Assembly (NCBI RefSeq): GCF_018314255.1
Contig: NZ_CP073066.1
Span: 1,798,001-1,862,000, forward strand
DNA from: Lentilactobacillus buchneri
GTDB lineage: Bacteria > Bacillota > Bacilli > Lactobacillales > Lactobacillaceae
Direction of reading: 5' to 3'
Length of the DNA: 64,000 bases
Shown here: piece by piece, positions 44,345 to 53,630 of the stretch
How positions within the stretch are numbered: the stretch's first letter is position 1
How the letters are laid out: every line of letters starts with the position of its first letter
The notes under the pieces: model-generated
Seen by the model: only the letters and a program-made list of their open reading frames with translations
What the model was told of the DNA's origin: nothing
Databases searched by the model: none
Translations under genes and position numbers: made by a program

Positions 44345-44797
44345 ATGAAATTTCGTTATAATAACTATAGAATTAACAATCTACAATATAAGATTAACCC
44401 CGAAGCGGACCAGAAGAGAGTGACCAGCCCTTCAGACTATTCAGAGGTCGGACAAACTTCTTTGAGTAACACGCATTTGCGAATTTCAAAAGAAGACGCC
44501 AACATTCTCTTTACCTCTACCGTCAAAGTTCAGACTCAGTTAAATGACGAAGAAAAGACCAATTATCGATCGGTATTATTTGACTTGATGATGACCTTTT
44601 TAATTGAGGATAGTGAAGTTAGCAGTGAGCATGACATTTTTGAAATGTCTCGCGAACTGGTCATGGCCGTCGTGTCTGCGCGAGTTAAAGAGATTGTTAG
44701 ACAAATATCGCTGTTGGATTATTTACCGGCAATTTCGATTCAGTCATTTTCTTTTCCCGACTCGTTTGAATTTGAGAAGGATAAAAGGAATCCTTAG
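44345..44797 (+). CDS. SecB-like chaperone
   Basis: A 150-residue acidic protein. The order of elements (amino-terminal strands, VKVQTQLNDEEKTNYRSVLFDL, a long helix ELVMAVVSARVKEIVRQISL and the ending YLPAISIQSFSFPD) parallels the SecB fold, where the last part reads GTFPxLNLxPVNFD. Gram-positives usually lack an export SecB, so an antitoxin-protecting role is likelier. It starts four bases after the antitoxin stop codon, with GGAGGTAATGA as ribosome binding site. Confidence 0.6.
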   Translation: MKFRYNNYRINNLQYKINPEADQKRVTSPSDYSEVGQTSLSNTHLRISKEDANILFTSTVKVQTQLNDEEKTNYRSVLFDLMMTFLIEDSEVSSEHDIFEMSRELVMAVVSARVKEIVRQISLLDYLPAISIQSFSFPDSFEFEKDKRNP

Positions 44798-44881
44798 TCG
44801 GTGGCGGGATGCAAGTATCATCTTGTAATCGATCATGTGAGAATGTTGCCGGAATCATTAAAGAAGGGGGATGTGAGACAC

Positions 44882-45298
44882 ATGCAAAATGAAGATCACA
44901 GTAAAATTGATCGCAAACAATTAGCAGAAATCGTGCCGGACCTGACCAACGTTATCAGTGACCCTGACGGCACCTTCTCAGTCTTTGACTGGGGTCACGG
45001 GGAAATCATTGGGGTTATCCAGCACCACCAGGATTATCCTGACACGGCGCTTGAAGAAGTCTTAACCGGTGCCGTCCCATCCGGTCTGGGTTATTCCTAC
45101 GACCCGGTGGACGAGACCCACTTCCAAGTTGACGGCAAAGACCGCCGATTGGAGAAGGGCATCATCGCCTCGAGAAACGCTGCCGTCTTGGTCGCGCCGG
45201 ATGTGCCGGAAGGAATTCTCGATTACTTGGGCATTGACATGATTAATACCCTCCAGATACCAGGCGTTCATTATGAGTACCCGGATATCTTGGATTAA
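44882..45298 (+). CDS. hypothetical protein downstream of the TAC operon
   Basis: A 138-residue acidic soluble protein starting MQNEDHSKIDRKQLAEIVPDL, with VFDWGHGEIIGVIQHHQDYP in the middle. I recognise no family. Start ATG 44882, with AAGGGGG 11 bases upstream. It is 84 bp from the chaperone gene and shares its terminator, so it may be a fourth member of that unit. Base use looks more like the core genome than the AT-rich trio before it. Confidence 0.5.
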   Translation: MQNEDHSKIDRKQLAEIVPDLTNVISDPDGTFSVFDWGHGEIIGVIQHHQDYPDTALEEVLTGAVPSGLGYSYDPVDETHFQVDGKDRRLEKGIIASRNAAVLVAPDVPEGILDYLGIDMINTLQIPGVHYEYPDILD

Positions 45299-45306
45299 GC
45301 GCAACT

Positions 45307-45360
45307 AAAAAGTCTAGCGTCACCTTCGATTGAATTCGAATGGTGGCGCTAGACTTTTTT
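45307..45360. terminator. bidirectional terminator
   Basis: AAAAGTCTAGCGtCACC / GGTGgCGCTAGACTTTTTT with an inner TTCGA / TCGAA. Confidence 0.85.
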
Positions 45361-45390
45361 GATTGATGACTCAGAAATCAGTGGGGGATG

Positions 45391-45876
45391 TTATTCAATC
45401 ATCGTCGGCACCTTCCCCATGGCAGCCAACACCTTCACCAAATCAGCGTAAGACATCAAAATCGTCGCCGTGTTGACATTCGGATGAGCAGAGATTTCCG
45501 GCATCGATTCCAGTGACTTATTAATCAGTACTTTCACCTGGTCGTCCGTGTCGTGCATCAATGCCAGTGGGGTGACCATACCGGAGACGACGCCGAGCAG
45601 GGATTCCAATTCTTCCTCGCTGGCGAATTTCAGCCGGCTGTGGCCCAACCCCAGTTGCTCAGCCAACGACTTAAAGTCGACCCGGTGATTGTCGACCAGA
45701 TACAAATAGAACTGATCGGACTTGCGATCCTTCAGCAGCAGATTCTTCACCTCAGGTAGGCCTTGGGGTGCATTGGGATCATCCATCGTCCAAATGGCAG
45801 GGTGGTCCACCCGCCGATAGTGCACGCCAACCTGTGCCAACAAATCCAATGCTTCTTGTTCCGTCGCCATTTTCAT
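45391..45876 (-). CDS. prolyl-tRNA editing deacylase (ProX/YbaK type)
   Basis: A 161-residue free-standing editing domain that hydrolyses mischarged Ala-tRNA(Pro) or Cys-tRNA(Pro). It shows the family's KNLLLKDRKSDQFYLYLV, DFKSLAEQLG and GVVSGMVTPLALMHD (substrate-binding GxVTPxxL loop). ATG 45876 is chosen because GAGGTGA lies four bases upstream; the frame goes on to 45909 through that site. Single gene. Confidence 0.85.
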   Translation of the reverse strand: MKMATEQEALDLLAQVGVHYRRVDHPAIWTMDDPNAPQGLPEVKNLLLKDRKSDQFYLYLVDNHRVDFKSLAEQLGLGHSRLKFASEEELESLLGVVSGMVTPLALMHDTDDQVKVLINKSLESMPEISAHPNVNTATILMSYADLVKVLAAMGKVPTMIE

Positions 45877-46095
45877 CCAATCACCTCGTTGAATACATAT
45901 TATACGCAAAAGTTGCTAAAAGTTTGCGTTTTAGCGAAAAGTCGCCAGCACTGAACACAGCCAAATCCCACAAACCCAGGATTACCAGGCACTAAGCCGC
46001 CTAAATCTCCCACGTTGTTCCGCCATCACCTTCCATCTATACTCATTGCTTGTGACATTGGCCAATGGATCACCAATCTAATCAAAGGTGGATTC

Positions 46096-46641
46096 ATGAT
46101 GAAACGTAACAACAAGCAAATCGAATTGTACCAAGATGCATTTGACTTCCTATTAGACGGCGACCATGAGCTGGTGGTCTATGGGGTGCTGAAGAAGCTG
46201 CATATCTCCAAGCAAAATACCTACTATGATGACATGGTTCAAGAAGGGATGCTTTCCTTTGTTGAAAAATATATTCGAGCCATCAACCTGGAAAAAGAGC
46301 CTGAATCATACCTGGCTTACATCTATCGCGGCGTGTATTGGGATCTAATCAATTATCTGCACAAACAAATCACGATCACCGAGCATGTTGAAGTGCCGGA
46401 TGACAATGTTGATCCGCTGGCAGAACTGCCTGATGGGAAAAATTCTGTAAGCTACTATGACACGCATATTCTATCAAGACAGCTAATGACGGAGTTGAAC
46501 CCAAAGGAAATCAAATATTTGGTACTTGCTTATGATTATGGGATGAATATCTCAGAGATTGCTAAAGAATGTGGTGTCAGTCGAAAGTGCGTGCACGCTT
46601 GGCGGAAGCGGGTTATTAACAAGCTTCAAAAAAACTTTTGA
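46096..46641 (+). CDS. sigma-70-type (ComX/SigH-like) alternative sigma factor
   Basis: A 181-residue protein. The region 2-like part (DDMVQEGMLSFVEKYIRAI, YLAYIYRGVYWDLINYL) and region 4 HTH (NISEIAKECGVSRKCVHAWRKRVI) match small ComX/SigX-type sigma factors of lactobacilli. AAAGGTGG precedes ATG 46096 and ATG 46099. It is followed by DUF1659 and DUF2922 genes, a frequent lactobacillus arrangement. Target genes are unknown. Confidence 0.75.
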   Translation: MMKRNNKQIELYQDAFDFLLDGDHELVVYGVLKKLHISKQNTYYDDMVQEGMLSFVEKYIRAINLEKEPESYLAYIYRGVYWDLINYLHKQITITEHVEVPDDNVDPLAELPDGKNSVSYYDTHILSRQLMTELNPKEIKYLVLAYDYGMNISEIAKECGVSRKCVHAWRKRVINKLQKNF

Positions 46642-46682
46642 AAAAAGGTAACACTTTTGGGGGTTCATTTTGTTAGTAATAG

Positions 46683-46709
46683 TGTAAGGGTTGGCGCCAA
46701 CGACTTACA
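46683..46709 (+). promoter_or_regulatory. palindrome before the DUF1659 gene
   Basis: TGTAAG-N2-TTGGCGCCAA-N3-CTTACA, an inverted repeat in an inverted repeat, 28 bases before the start codon. An operator or small hairpin. Confidence 0.5.
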
Positions 46710-46736
46710 AATTAAGCAGAATAGAGGAGAAAGACA

Positions 46737-46985
46737 ATGCAAAAAGATTGGATGAAATCAAATGTTACCTATACGTTGGTTAATGAGGATCACAAGAAGG
46801 GCGTTAAGCACTCTTTTGCGTATGTTACTCAAAATGTAACTGCAGAAAAAGTGGCCGCTTTCGGTAAGATCCTTGAAAGCCTGATCGACGGTAACATCAC
46901 TGACGCAGCCGTATCTTCAACCGACCACGTTGAATTAAGCGACGCACCAAAAGCACCGGCCGCACCTCAAGCACCACAAGCGTAA
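46737..46985 (+). CDS. DUF1659 family protein
   Basis: An 82-residue small protein with the DUF1659 pattern (TYTLVNEDHKKGVKHSFAYV, AEKVAAFGKILESLIDG) and an Ala/Pro-rich tail (APKAPAAPQAPQA). AGAGGAG precedes the ATG. Usually paired with a DUF2922 protein, as here. Function unknown. Confidence 0.75.
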   Translation: MQKDWMKSNVTYTLVNEDHKKGVKHSFAYVTQNVTAEKVAAFGKILESLIDGNITDAAVSSTDHVELSDAPKAPAAPQAPQA

Positions 46986-47014
46986 TCATCACTGACTAAT
47001 AGGAGGAAACACAG

Positions 47015-47173
47015 ATGCGTAAATTAGAATTGGTATTCAAGACTTCAGACGAGAAGCTTAAGACCCTGTCCATCAACTATGCCAACTTGTGGTGTATCAG
47101 ATACAAGAGTAAAATCGGGCGGAAGGGTGGTTCATGCCATCCCGCACCGTCCTGCGTTTACTTACTTATGTGA
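47015..47173 (+). pseudogene. DUF2922 protein, truncated
   Basis: The first 23 residues (MRKLELVFKTSDEKLKTLSI...) match DUF2922, which is normally about 70 residues. After that the sequence becomes unrelated (LWCIRYKSKIGRKGG) and stops at codon 53. AGGAGG precedes the ATG. The gene was cut by a deletion or rearrangement that joined it to the S-layer array starting 109 bp downstream. Confidence 0.65.
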
Positions 47174-47281
47174 AGCGTGTTACAAGATCTTAATATTCTG
47201 TTTCTCTGCTTATAACAAAATAAGGAGGGTTCTGCGGTATAATATAACTGTACTAAATATGAATGTGGAGGGGTATTATAC

Positions 47282-48013
47282 ATGAAATTGAATGTTAAGA
47301 AATCATTATTCGTATCAATCGCAGCGCTTGGCTTGTTTGCTGCAGCGGGGACTACAACTGCCAATGCCAAGAAGAAGTCATATCCAACGACTAAGGTTAA
47401 CCGTGTTTTGAAGACCAACCCATATGATAGAAACGTTGTTTTCACTGGTACCAATGCTTTGTATAACAAGATGGGAACCTTGAAGGGTGCTCGTGTGGTT
47501 GCCACTAAGTCGACCATCAAAGATCTCATCAATGCCCGTCAATCAAAGAACAACTTGCGGGCTTATCGTTACGGCGTTACCAGCAAGGGATCCGTTTACT
47601 ACAAGGTAGTTTCCTTTGACGGCCAATACCGTGGCTGGGTATACGGTGGCAAGAGTACCAGCAACTTTGCTGGCGGCATCAAGCCAACCACGACCTTTAC
47701 TGAAGGCACTTTGAGCCAAACTCAAAAGGACACCATCTACCGCATTACCACCCCAGGCATTGCCAACGATGGTAGAAGCGCAACTTACATGGATCCAATG
47801 TACACGCAATACAAATTGAACCATGACGACCGTCAAGTGGATAACACCACTAACTACGGCGAAGCAAGATTCCGTCTTGACCGAATCGGTACTCGGACTC
47901 AGGAAGGCGATACTTGGGTATACATCGTCGCAACTGATCCGGCCTACACCGTTGTCAACGGCTGGATCAAGCTGGATGGTTTGACTGCAACTGGTACTAT
48001 TACAAATCAATAA
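47282..48013 (+). CDS. S-layer-like protein, amino-terminal domain only
   Basis: A 243-residue exported protein: signal peptide 1-29 and then only the conserved amino-terminal S-layer region ([39 protein letters not shown], two wall-binding repeats), ending GWIKLDGLTATGTITNQ just where the other paralogues continue into their variable carboxyl part. It has its own terminator, so the short form looks genuine. GGAGGGG precedes the ATG. It could compete for the wall ligand without entering the lattice. Confidence 0.8.
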   Translation: MKLNVKKSLFVSIAALGLFAAAGTTTANAKKKSYPTTKVNRVLKTNPYDRNVVFTGTNALYNKMGTLKGARVVATKSTIKDLINARQSKNNLRAYRYGVTSKGSVYYKVVSFDGQYRGWVYGGKSTSNFAGGIKPTTTFTEGTLSQTQKDTIYRITTPGIANDGRSATYMDPMYTQYKLNHDDRQVDNTTNYGEARFRLDRIGTRTQEGDTWVYIVATDPAYTVVNGWIKLDGLTATGTITNQ

Positions 48014-48028
48014 AAATCTGATATTATG

Positions 48029-48068
48029 AATCCCCATTCCAGCTCTGATTGGAACGGGGATTTTGCTT
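48029..48068 (+). terminator. intrinsic terminator
   Basis: AATCCCCaTTCCA / TGGAAcGGGGATT then a T-rich run. Confidence 0.8.
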
Positions 48069-48202
48069 TTTTGAAATATCTTGAGACGAATTAATATTCA
48101 GGTAGTACGCACTTCTTTTTATGTGGAAGTATTTTTGACTGGATACTATTTGAGCTTACGTTACAAGCCCTTTTAGTTAAATTTCTCCATAAATATTTAT
48201 TC

Positions 48203-49253
48203 ATATGGTAGATTGCAAATTTAATCCGAATTTTTTGACAAATTGGTCAGCATGACCTGATAAGGTGTTTGCCAGTCAAGTATTTTAAGTGGTCTCTGAT
48301 TAATTTCGAGTAAGGTGGTTTTCAAGCCTTGAGCACTAATGTGCTCAAAATAAGTCCCCTTAGGATAAAAATAGCGTAAGTTCCGATTAAATCGTTCATT
48401 ACTGCCGCGCTCAGCTGGCGTATAAGCATGGCAGTAATAGGTCTTAATACCATATTGTGATTCAAGTGATACTAGCCCACTAAACTCAGTGCCACGGTCC
48501 ACAGTAAAGCTGTGCACCGGACCATTAAAAGTGGTTAGGAACTTAGTTAGTGCTTCATTAACAGTCGCTGTCGTCCGATCTTTTAACCGGTATGCCCAAA
48601 GGAACCGTGATTTGCGATCGATTAAAGTTAATAAAACTGCCTTACTATGCCCACGAGGACCAACGACTGTATCTAGTTCAAAATCGCCGATGCGATTACG
48701 TTGATTAATCATCATGGGACGCTGTTCAATTGATCGCCCCAAAGATTGATTATATTTGGATCGTTGGTCAACGTTACGCCGTTGGCGTACGCCATGTTCA
48801 GGTAGATCATTCAAGGAGAAATCAATTCTCCCCTGATTTAGCCAATTATAAATAGATTTAGTAGCTAGTTTAAATTCGTGAGCAATCATTCCTGGTGACC
48901 AGCTTAGACGTAAATGGTTGAGAATTTTTTGCTTTAACTCATCGCTCAGCTTAGTTTTCCGACCACATCGTGATCGCTTGTATTCGGCATCTGTTTGTGC
49001 TAATTCAGCCTGATAAGGTTGACATCGAGATAATTCATAAGAAATTGTTGACGGTGATCGGTTCAGCCGAACGCCCATTTGGATATTGGACAGCCCTAGT
49101 TCACAAAAGGTTTCGATTTTAATTCGTTCGGAATAGGTTATACTAGACAAAAGATCAGCTCCTAAAAGATGGGTTTGTGGTAAACACCATTTTAAAGGAA
49201 GCTGATCTTTTTTGCCCGAACAGCGTTCGGATTAATTTTACAATCTACCATAT
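48203..49253. mobile_element. IS30-family insertion sequence, 1051 bp
   Basis: Inverted repeats ATATGGTAGATTGCAAATTT and, from the right, ATATGGTAGATTGTAAAATT, both running on to AATCCGAA. A possible 2-bp TC duplication on each side. It contains one intact transposase gene. Confidence 0.85.
48221..49150 (-). CDS. IS30-family transposase
   Basis: A 309-residue transposase: amino-terminal HTH (GLSNIQMGVRLNRSPSTISYEL), then a DDE core with GDFELDTVVGP, FTVDRGTEFSG and YTPAERGSNERFNRNLR (Asp, Asp, Glu). All catalytic residues are present and the frame is intact, so the element may be active. It lies between two S-layer paralogues, one short and one frameshifted. Confidence 0.92.
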   Translation of the reverse strand: MSSITYSERIKIETFCELGLSNIQMGVRLNRSPSTISYELSRCQPYQAELAQTDAEYKRSRCGRKTKLSDELKQKILNHLRLSWSPGMIAHEFKLATKSIYNWLNQGRIDFSLNDLPEHGVRQRRNVDQRSKYNQSLGRSIEQRPMMINQRNRIGDFELDTVVGPRGHSKAVLLTLIDRKSRFLWAYRLKDRTTATVNEALTKFLTTFNGPVHSFTVDRGTEFSGLVSLESQYGIKTYYCHAYTPAERGSNERFNRNLRYFYPKGTYFEHISAQGLKTTLLEINQRPLKILDWQTPYQVMLTNLSKNSD

Positions 49254-49341
49254 TCTATTGTGCTTTTGATAATGCTAATATACAATCTAGTTAGCTAGTG
49301 AACGAATCACATTTAAACGATCATTCAAGGAGGAGTCGCAA

Positions 49342-51242
49342 TTGAATTTGAAATCTGGAAGGGCTTTAAAGCTATCTTTGATGGCTTGTGGTTTTACCAT
49401 ACTTGTGGGGACAGCAAGTATGCAGGCAGTGAGTGCCAAGAGTTATGATCATGTGGTGTCAAACAGCGTCATGACAACACCTTCAACCAGTCGCAATGTC
49501 AACTTTACCGGGATCTATCCGCTGTATAATAAACCAGCTGATGTCAAGGGTGCCCGCGTGGTTGCCACGGCGGCGACACTGGACCGATTAGCCAACGCCA
49601 ACGTTTCAACCGATAACGTTCGTGCCTATCGGGTGGCCGAAACCAATAGCGGATCTGTCTATTATAAGGTAGTCACATTTGACGGCCAGTACCGCGGTTG
49701 GATTTACGGCGGCAAGAACAAAGCCAGCTTTAATGGTGGGGTCACCGCCTATACGACTTTCGCCAGCCAAAACTTGTCAGCTGTTCAACAAGGATCAACG
49801 TATAAAATCGCTAATCCTGGGACGGCCAATGATGGCAAGACCGTGACTTATCAATCTCCTGAGTGGACGCAATATAAGGTGGCCGGGCAATCACCGACTC
49901 AACGCCTTATGCTAAATCAGTTTTCAAAATTGACCAAACCGGTACGCGGACCCGTGAAAATGATCAATGGGTTCACATTACCGATGTCACCAATGCCAAT
50001 TCGCCTGCTAATGGTTGGATCTTGATGAGCGGCTTGACTCAAGTCAGCACACCGGTTGCTGACAATGCGATTCGGGTTAATTTGGTTGATCCGGATAACA
50101 ATTCGAGTGTCATTAAATCATTTGACGTCACTCGATCAGCCGCCCAAAAGGGAACCAACTTTGGTTACAATACCAACGGCACCTGGACGATTAGCACCAA
50201 TGATCAAGACACAATTCAAAATCAAATCAGAACTGCATTGAATGGGACCAACTACGGCTTGGAAGGCTTGAGTGCTGCCCAACTTGCTCAGGTTGCCCAA
50301 ACTCAATTTGGCAGTTCGGTTAACTTAGTGGTTAAGAAAGCCGATCCAATTGCGGATAATGCCGTTCGGATCAACTTTGTCAAACCTGATGATACGATTT
50401 ACAAATCAGTTGATTGGACCAAGACCGGCGTTGTGAAAGGCAACAATCTCGGTTATCAATTAAGCGGCAACAGCGCTTGGGGATTATCCTCAGCTGACCT
50501 CGCAGCCATTCAAGACAAAATTAATGGGGCACTGGGGACTGGCTCGACTTATGAGCTGAACGCCGGCAATAATACCTTGACCAGCGGCGAAATCGACACC
50601 ATCGCCCACGGCCAATTTGGCGGTCAAATCTACTTGAACGTCTCTGCCGTTAAGAATCAAGTTGGCGCAATCCAGCCGTACGCATTCAAAATTGATGCGG
50701 ACTTGAGCACCTTCACCAGTTTGTCCGGAGCTGCTCAAGCAGTGTTGGATCTGACTTCGCCAAGTGCTTTGACGGCGGTTGATGGTCAGTATTCAACAAC
50801 TGCAGTCACATCTGCTAAAGGACCGGATAGCGGCAAGACCTACAGCATGTCTGCAGCCCAAGCCGCTCAGAATCCACTGTTGCTGGAAACTTGGTTTGTG
50901 GCCAATAATATTGACGCTACTGATCAAAAGGCGATTACCAGCAGTTTGATTTCTGCCATGAAAGCTCAAGCACGCAAAGAATTTATCAGCACCAATGTGA
51001 ACTTTGCGGACTTCACCGGCCTTCCGGGAACTGCCTTTACCAGCTCTAGTGTGATGACTTATCTCAATGGTCATAATGCCAACGTTCTGCATTCAACCAA
51101 ATATCCAGTTGCTTACTCAGCTCCGGGTGTCTTGGCTGTGACCGATCAGACGACTTACGTTGCTACCAGCGCTGATGCCGGAACCTATGGTAAAGCTGCC
51201 AAGGCATACTATGCTTATGCAGATATTAATTTAATACCATAA
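49342..51242 (+). pseudogene. S-layer protein gene, frameshifted
   Basis: Start TTG 49342 after GGAGGAG. Residues 1-180 follow the S-layer pattern to QYKV, then a one-base loss (GGTTGG type to GGTGG at about 49880) shifts the frame. Homology resumes in the other frame with DSTPYAKSVFKIDQ-type and GWILMSGLTQ, and runs to a full carboxyl-terminal domain ending at 51242. Apart from this one base the gene is well preserved, so the change is recent, or reversible. The track of homology covers about 630 codons. Confidence 0.88.
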
Positions 51243-51323
51243 GTCTTGTAGACAATTATTTAAACATTCGAAACAATTGAGAGGTAGCTGATAGTGACGC
51301 CCCAACATTGTTTTTAACAGAAA

Positions 51324-51365
51324 GGCGATTTACCAGGAGAAAGATTTCTTGGTGAATCGCTTTTT
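51324..51365 (+). terminator. intrinsic terminator
   Basis: GCGATTtaCCA ... TGGTGaATCGC then T5. Confidence 0.75.
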
Positions 51366-51457
51366 AGATAGCCGATCGAATTGTATGTACATATGTATCG
51401 CCGCAAAGAATATGTTGGTATATACTTTTCGTGAAAAGAAATATGGAGGCGATGACT

Positions 51458-51709
51458 GTGAGTAAGATTGTAACATTACGAAAAGCTGGGAATAGTCGAG
51501 TTTTGACGGTCCCTACAGACTTGGACGCAAATATTGGGACAAAGTATGAGGTTCAAGTCTTGGATAACGGTAATGTCGTATTCACCCCTGTGACGCACAA
51601 AAATATTTTTGACGATCCTGAATGGAAAAACTATGATTACCAGAAGGATTTAGAAGAAAATCCTGAACTGCAACCACTTAATCCTGTTGGGAAGGAGCGG
51701 TTTGAATAA
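51458..51709 (+). CDS. MazE/AbrB-type antitoxin
   Basis: An 83-residue protein with the AbrB-like KIVTLRKAGNSRVLTVPTDL at its start and an acidic carboxyl half. GTG 51458 is preferred (eight bases after GGAGG); ATG 51452 is too close. Its stop codon overlaps the ATG of the toxin remnant, the usual mazEF coupling. It is intact although the toxin is not. Confidence 0.7.
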   Translation: MSKIVTLRKAGNSRVLTVPTDLDANIGTKYEVQVLDNGNVVFTPVTHKNIFDDPEWKNYDYQKDLEENPELQPLNPVGKERFE

Positions 51710-51943
51710 TGAGATTTCCGGAGCAAAGAGATGTTGTCGTGATTGACGCCGAGCCACATTCTGGACGGGAGTACGGTGGTCATAACAAGCAAGCAGGCCG
51801 GCAATATTCGCAGATATATTGCACTGTGGCAGTTGCAGAACTATGACTTTAATTCACGGAACGGAAAAATTGTTAATCAGATTCCAGAACAAACTTATAA
51901 GAAATTAGTTCCATACGTGAAAGATATGCTTGGCTTTAGCTAA
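51709..51943 (+). pseudogene. MazF/PemK-type toxin remnant
   Basis: It starts MRFPEQRDVVVIDAEPHSG and continues REYGGHN, the MazF/PemK amino end. Homology then jumps, in another frame (from about 51790), to ALWQLQNYDFNSRNGKIV and the normal carboxyl end. About 50 codons of the core are missing, so it is both deleted and frameshifted. It cannot make a working toxin. Confidence 0.75.
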
Positions 51944-52034
51944 CATTCAAAAGCTCATATTCTACACCCACCATATGAGAAGCGGTAAAATATACGTGGG
52001 TCAAGAAATAGATTATTAGGAGGGGAATCACATC

Positions 52035-53624
52035 ATGAAAATGAATTTAAAGAAGTCATTATTTGTTTCAATGGCAGCTTTAGGCTTGGTATCTGCAGCG
52101 GGGGTTGCAACCAGCCAGACTGCCAGCGCCAAGACTTATGCGAAAGTCACCATGAATTCAGTTTTGAATTCTGATCCAACGACTCGAAACGTTACCTTAA
52201 CTGGAACCAATGCTTTGTATAACAAGGCTGGTACTTTGCGCGGGGCGCGAGTCGTTGCATCCAAGGCGACCGTTTCTAATTTAGCCAACGCTAACGTGTC
52301 AACCGCTAACTTCCGAGTCTATCGGGTTGCCACAACCAACCGGGGTTCGGTCTACTACAAAGTTGTTTCATTTGACCAGAACTTCCGTGGCTGGATCTAT
52401 GGCGGCAAGAGTACTGGCAGCTTCGCCGGTGGGGTTGGGCCTTACACGACATTTACGTCAACCACGCCAACCAGCCAGCAGACCAGCACGACTTACAAGA
52501 TTACTAATCCAGGTACCGGCGACGACGCTGTGACCTGGGATTCACCACAATATACCCAATACAAAGTCGGCAAGACGATCACTGATTCAACGCCTTATGC
52601 CAACGCCACTTTCAAGATTGACCAAAGTGGTTATCGAACTCGTGAAGGCAGCAATGATGTTTGGGTTCACATTACTTCGACAACCCCAGCTAACACGGTT
52701 GCCAATGGCTGGATCAAATTTAGTTCATTAACACCGGTGTCAACCCAACAAGCTGACAACGCAGTTCGAATTAATTTGACTGACCAAAGCGGCAAGACCA
52801 TCAAGACGGTTGACTACACGGTTCAAAATGCCGTCAAGGGAACTACGCTGGGGACTTATTCATCAACCTCTGGCCTGTGGACTTTGACTGATCAGACTGC
52901 TAACGACATTGTTAACCAACTGAATTCCAACTTGGTTAACACCGGTTACCGCCTTGAATCCAGCAATTTGAACACGGTTCAGCGGGCTGCTTTAGCGGCT
53001 GCTCAATTTGGCACCGGCACGGTTAACATTCCCGTTGTCAGCACCGCAACCAACACGGCTTACAGTACGATTACACCATACGCAACCAACAGTAATAATG
53101 TTTCAAATGGGACGCGTGCTTTGACTGCTGTTAATAATGGGGTTGTTAACATGGGTGCCAACTTTGTGGATACCAATCCAAACGTGGATGGTAACCAAGG
53201 CGGTTATCTATCAGCTAGTGACTTTAACAACTTCACATCTGCTCAACAACAGACCATTTTGAATGCGATGACTAAAGCCTTCACTAACGATCCAAATAAC
53301 TATGGGCCAACATACCTGACCAACTTGAACAATACGTTTAAGTCAGCTGCTGAAGGTCAATATGTGGCACCATCCAACTTGAACTTCACCAATGGTAACG
53401 CAGCAAATGGCTCAACGTTTACCGGCGATCAACTGATGAGTTACATCAGAAGTAATCCAAGCTTGATGACTCTGCAATCACCGAAGTACCCGCAATTTGT
53501 TGTGCCGGCATCTTCAGGTAATACCATTCAAGTTGTTTGGAACACGATTAACTACACGGCAAGCAATGCTTACAATGGCACGATTGGCCAGCCTGTGAAT
53601 GTGTACTACACTTTCACTGATTAA
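52035..53624 (+). CDS. S-layer protein paralogue, intact
   Basis: A 529-residue exported protein. Signal peptide 1-32 (ASA/K); wall-binding amino-terminal region to about residue 235 ([47 protein letters not shown]); then a self-assembly-type carboxyl domain rich in Asn, Thr, Ser and Val with no Cys. AGGAGGGG nine bases before the ATG. It shares its first 30 codons closely with the neighbours at nucleotide level, so recombination between copies is possible. Confidence 0.88.
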   Translation: MKMNLKKSLFVSMAALGLVSAAGVATSQTASAKTYAKVTMNSVLNSDPTTRNVTLTGTNALYNKAGTLRGARVVASKATVSNLANANVSTANFRVYRVATTNRGSVYYKVVSFDQNFRGWIYGGKSTGSFAGGVGPYTTFTSTTPTSQQTSTTYKITNPGTGDDAVTWDSPQYTQYKVGKTITDSTPYANATFKIDQSGYRTREGSNDVWVHITSTTPANTVANGWIKFSSLTPVSTQQADNAVRINLTDQSGKTIKTVDYTVQNAVKGTTLGTYSSTSGLWTLTDQTANDIVNQLNSNLVNTGYRLESSNLNTVQRAALAAAQFGTGTVNIPVVSTATNTAYSTITPYATNSNNVSNGTRALTAVNNGVVNMGANFVDTNPNVDGNQGGYLSASDFNNFTSAQQQTILNAMTKAFTNDPNNYGPTYLTNLNNTFKSAAEGQYVAPSNLNFTNGNAANGSTFTGDQLMSYIRSNPSLMTLQSPKYPQFVVPASSGNTIQVVWNTINYTASNAYNGTIGQPVNVYYTFTD

Positions 53625-53630
53625 AAATCA

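Noticed and set aside
47158..47532. 124-codon minus-strand frame
   Set aside because: It lies antisense to the start of an S-layer gene. The codon pattern of S-layer genes often leaves such antisense frames open.
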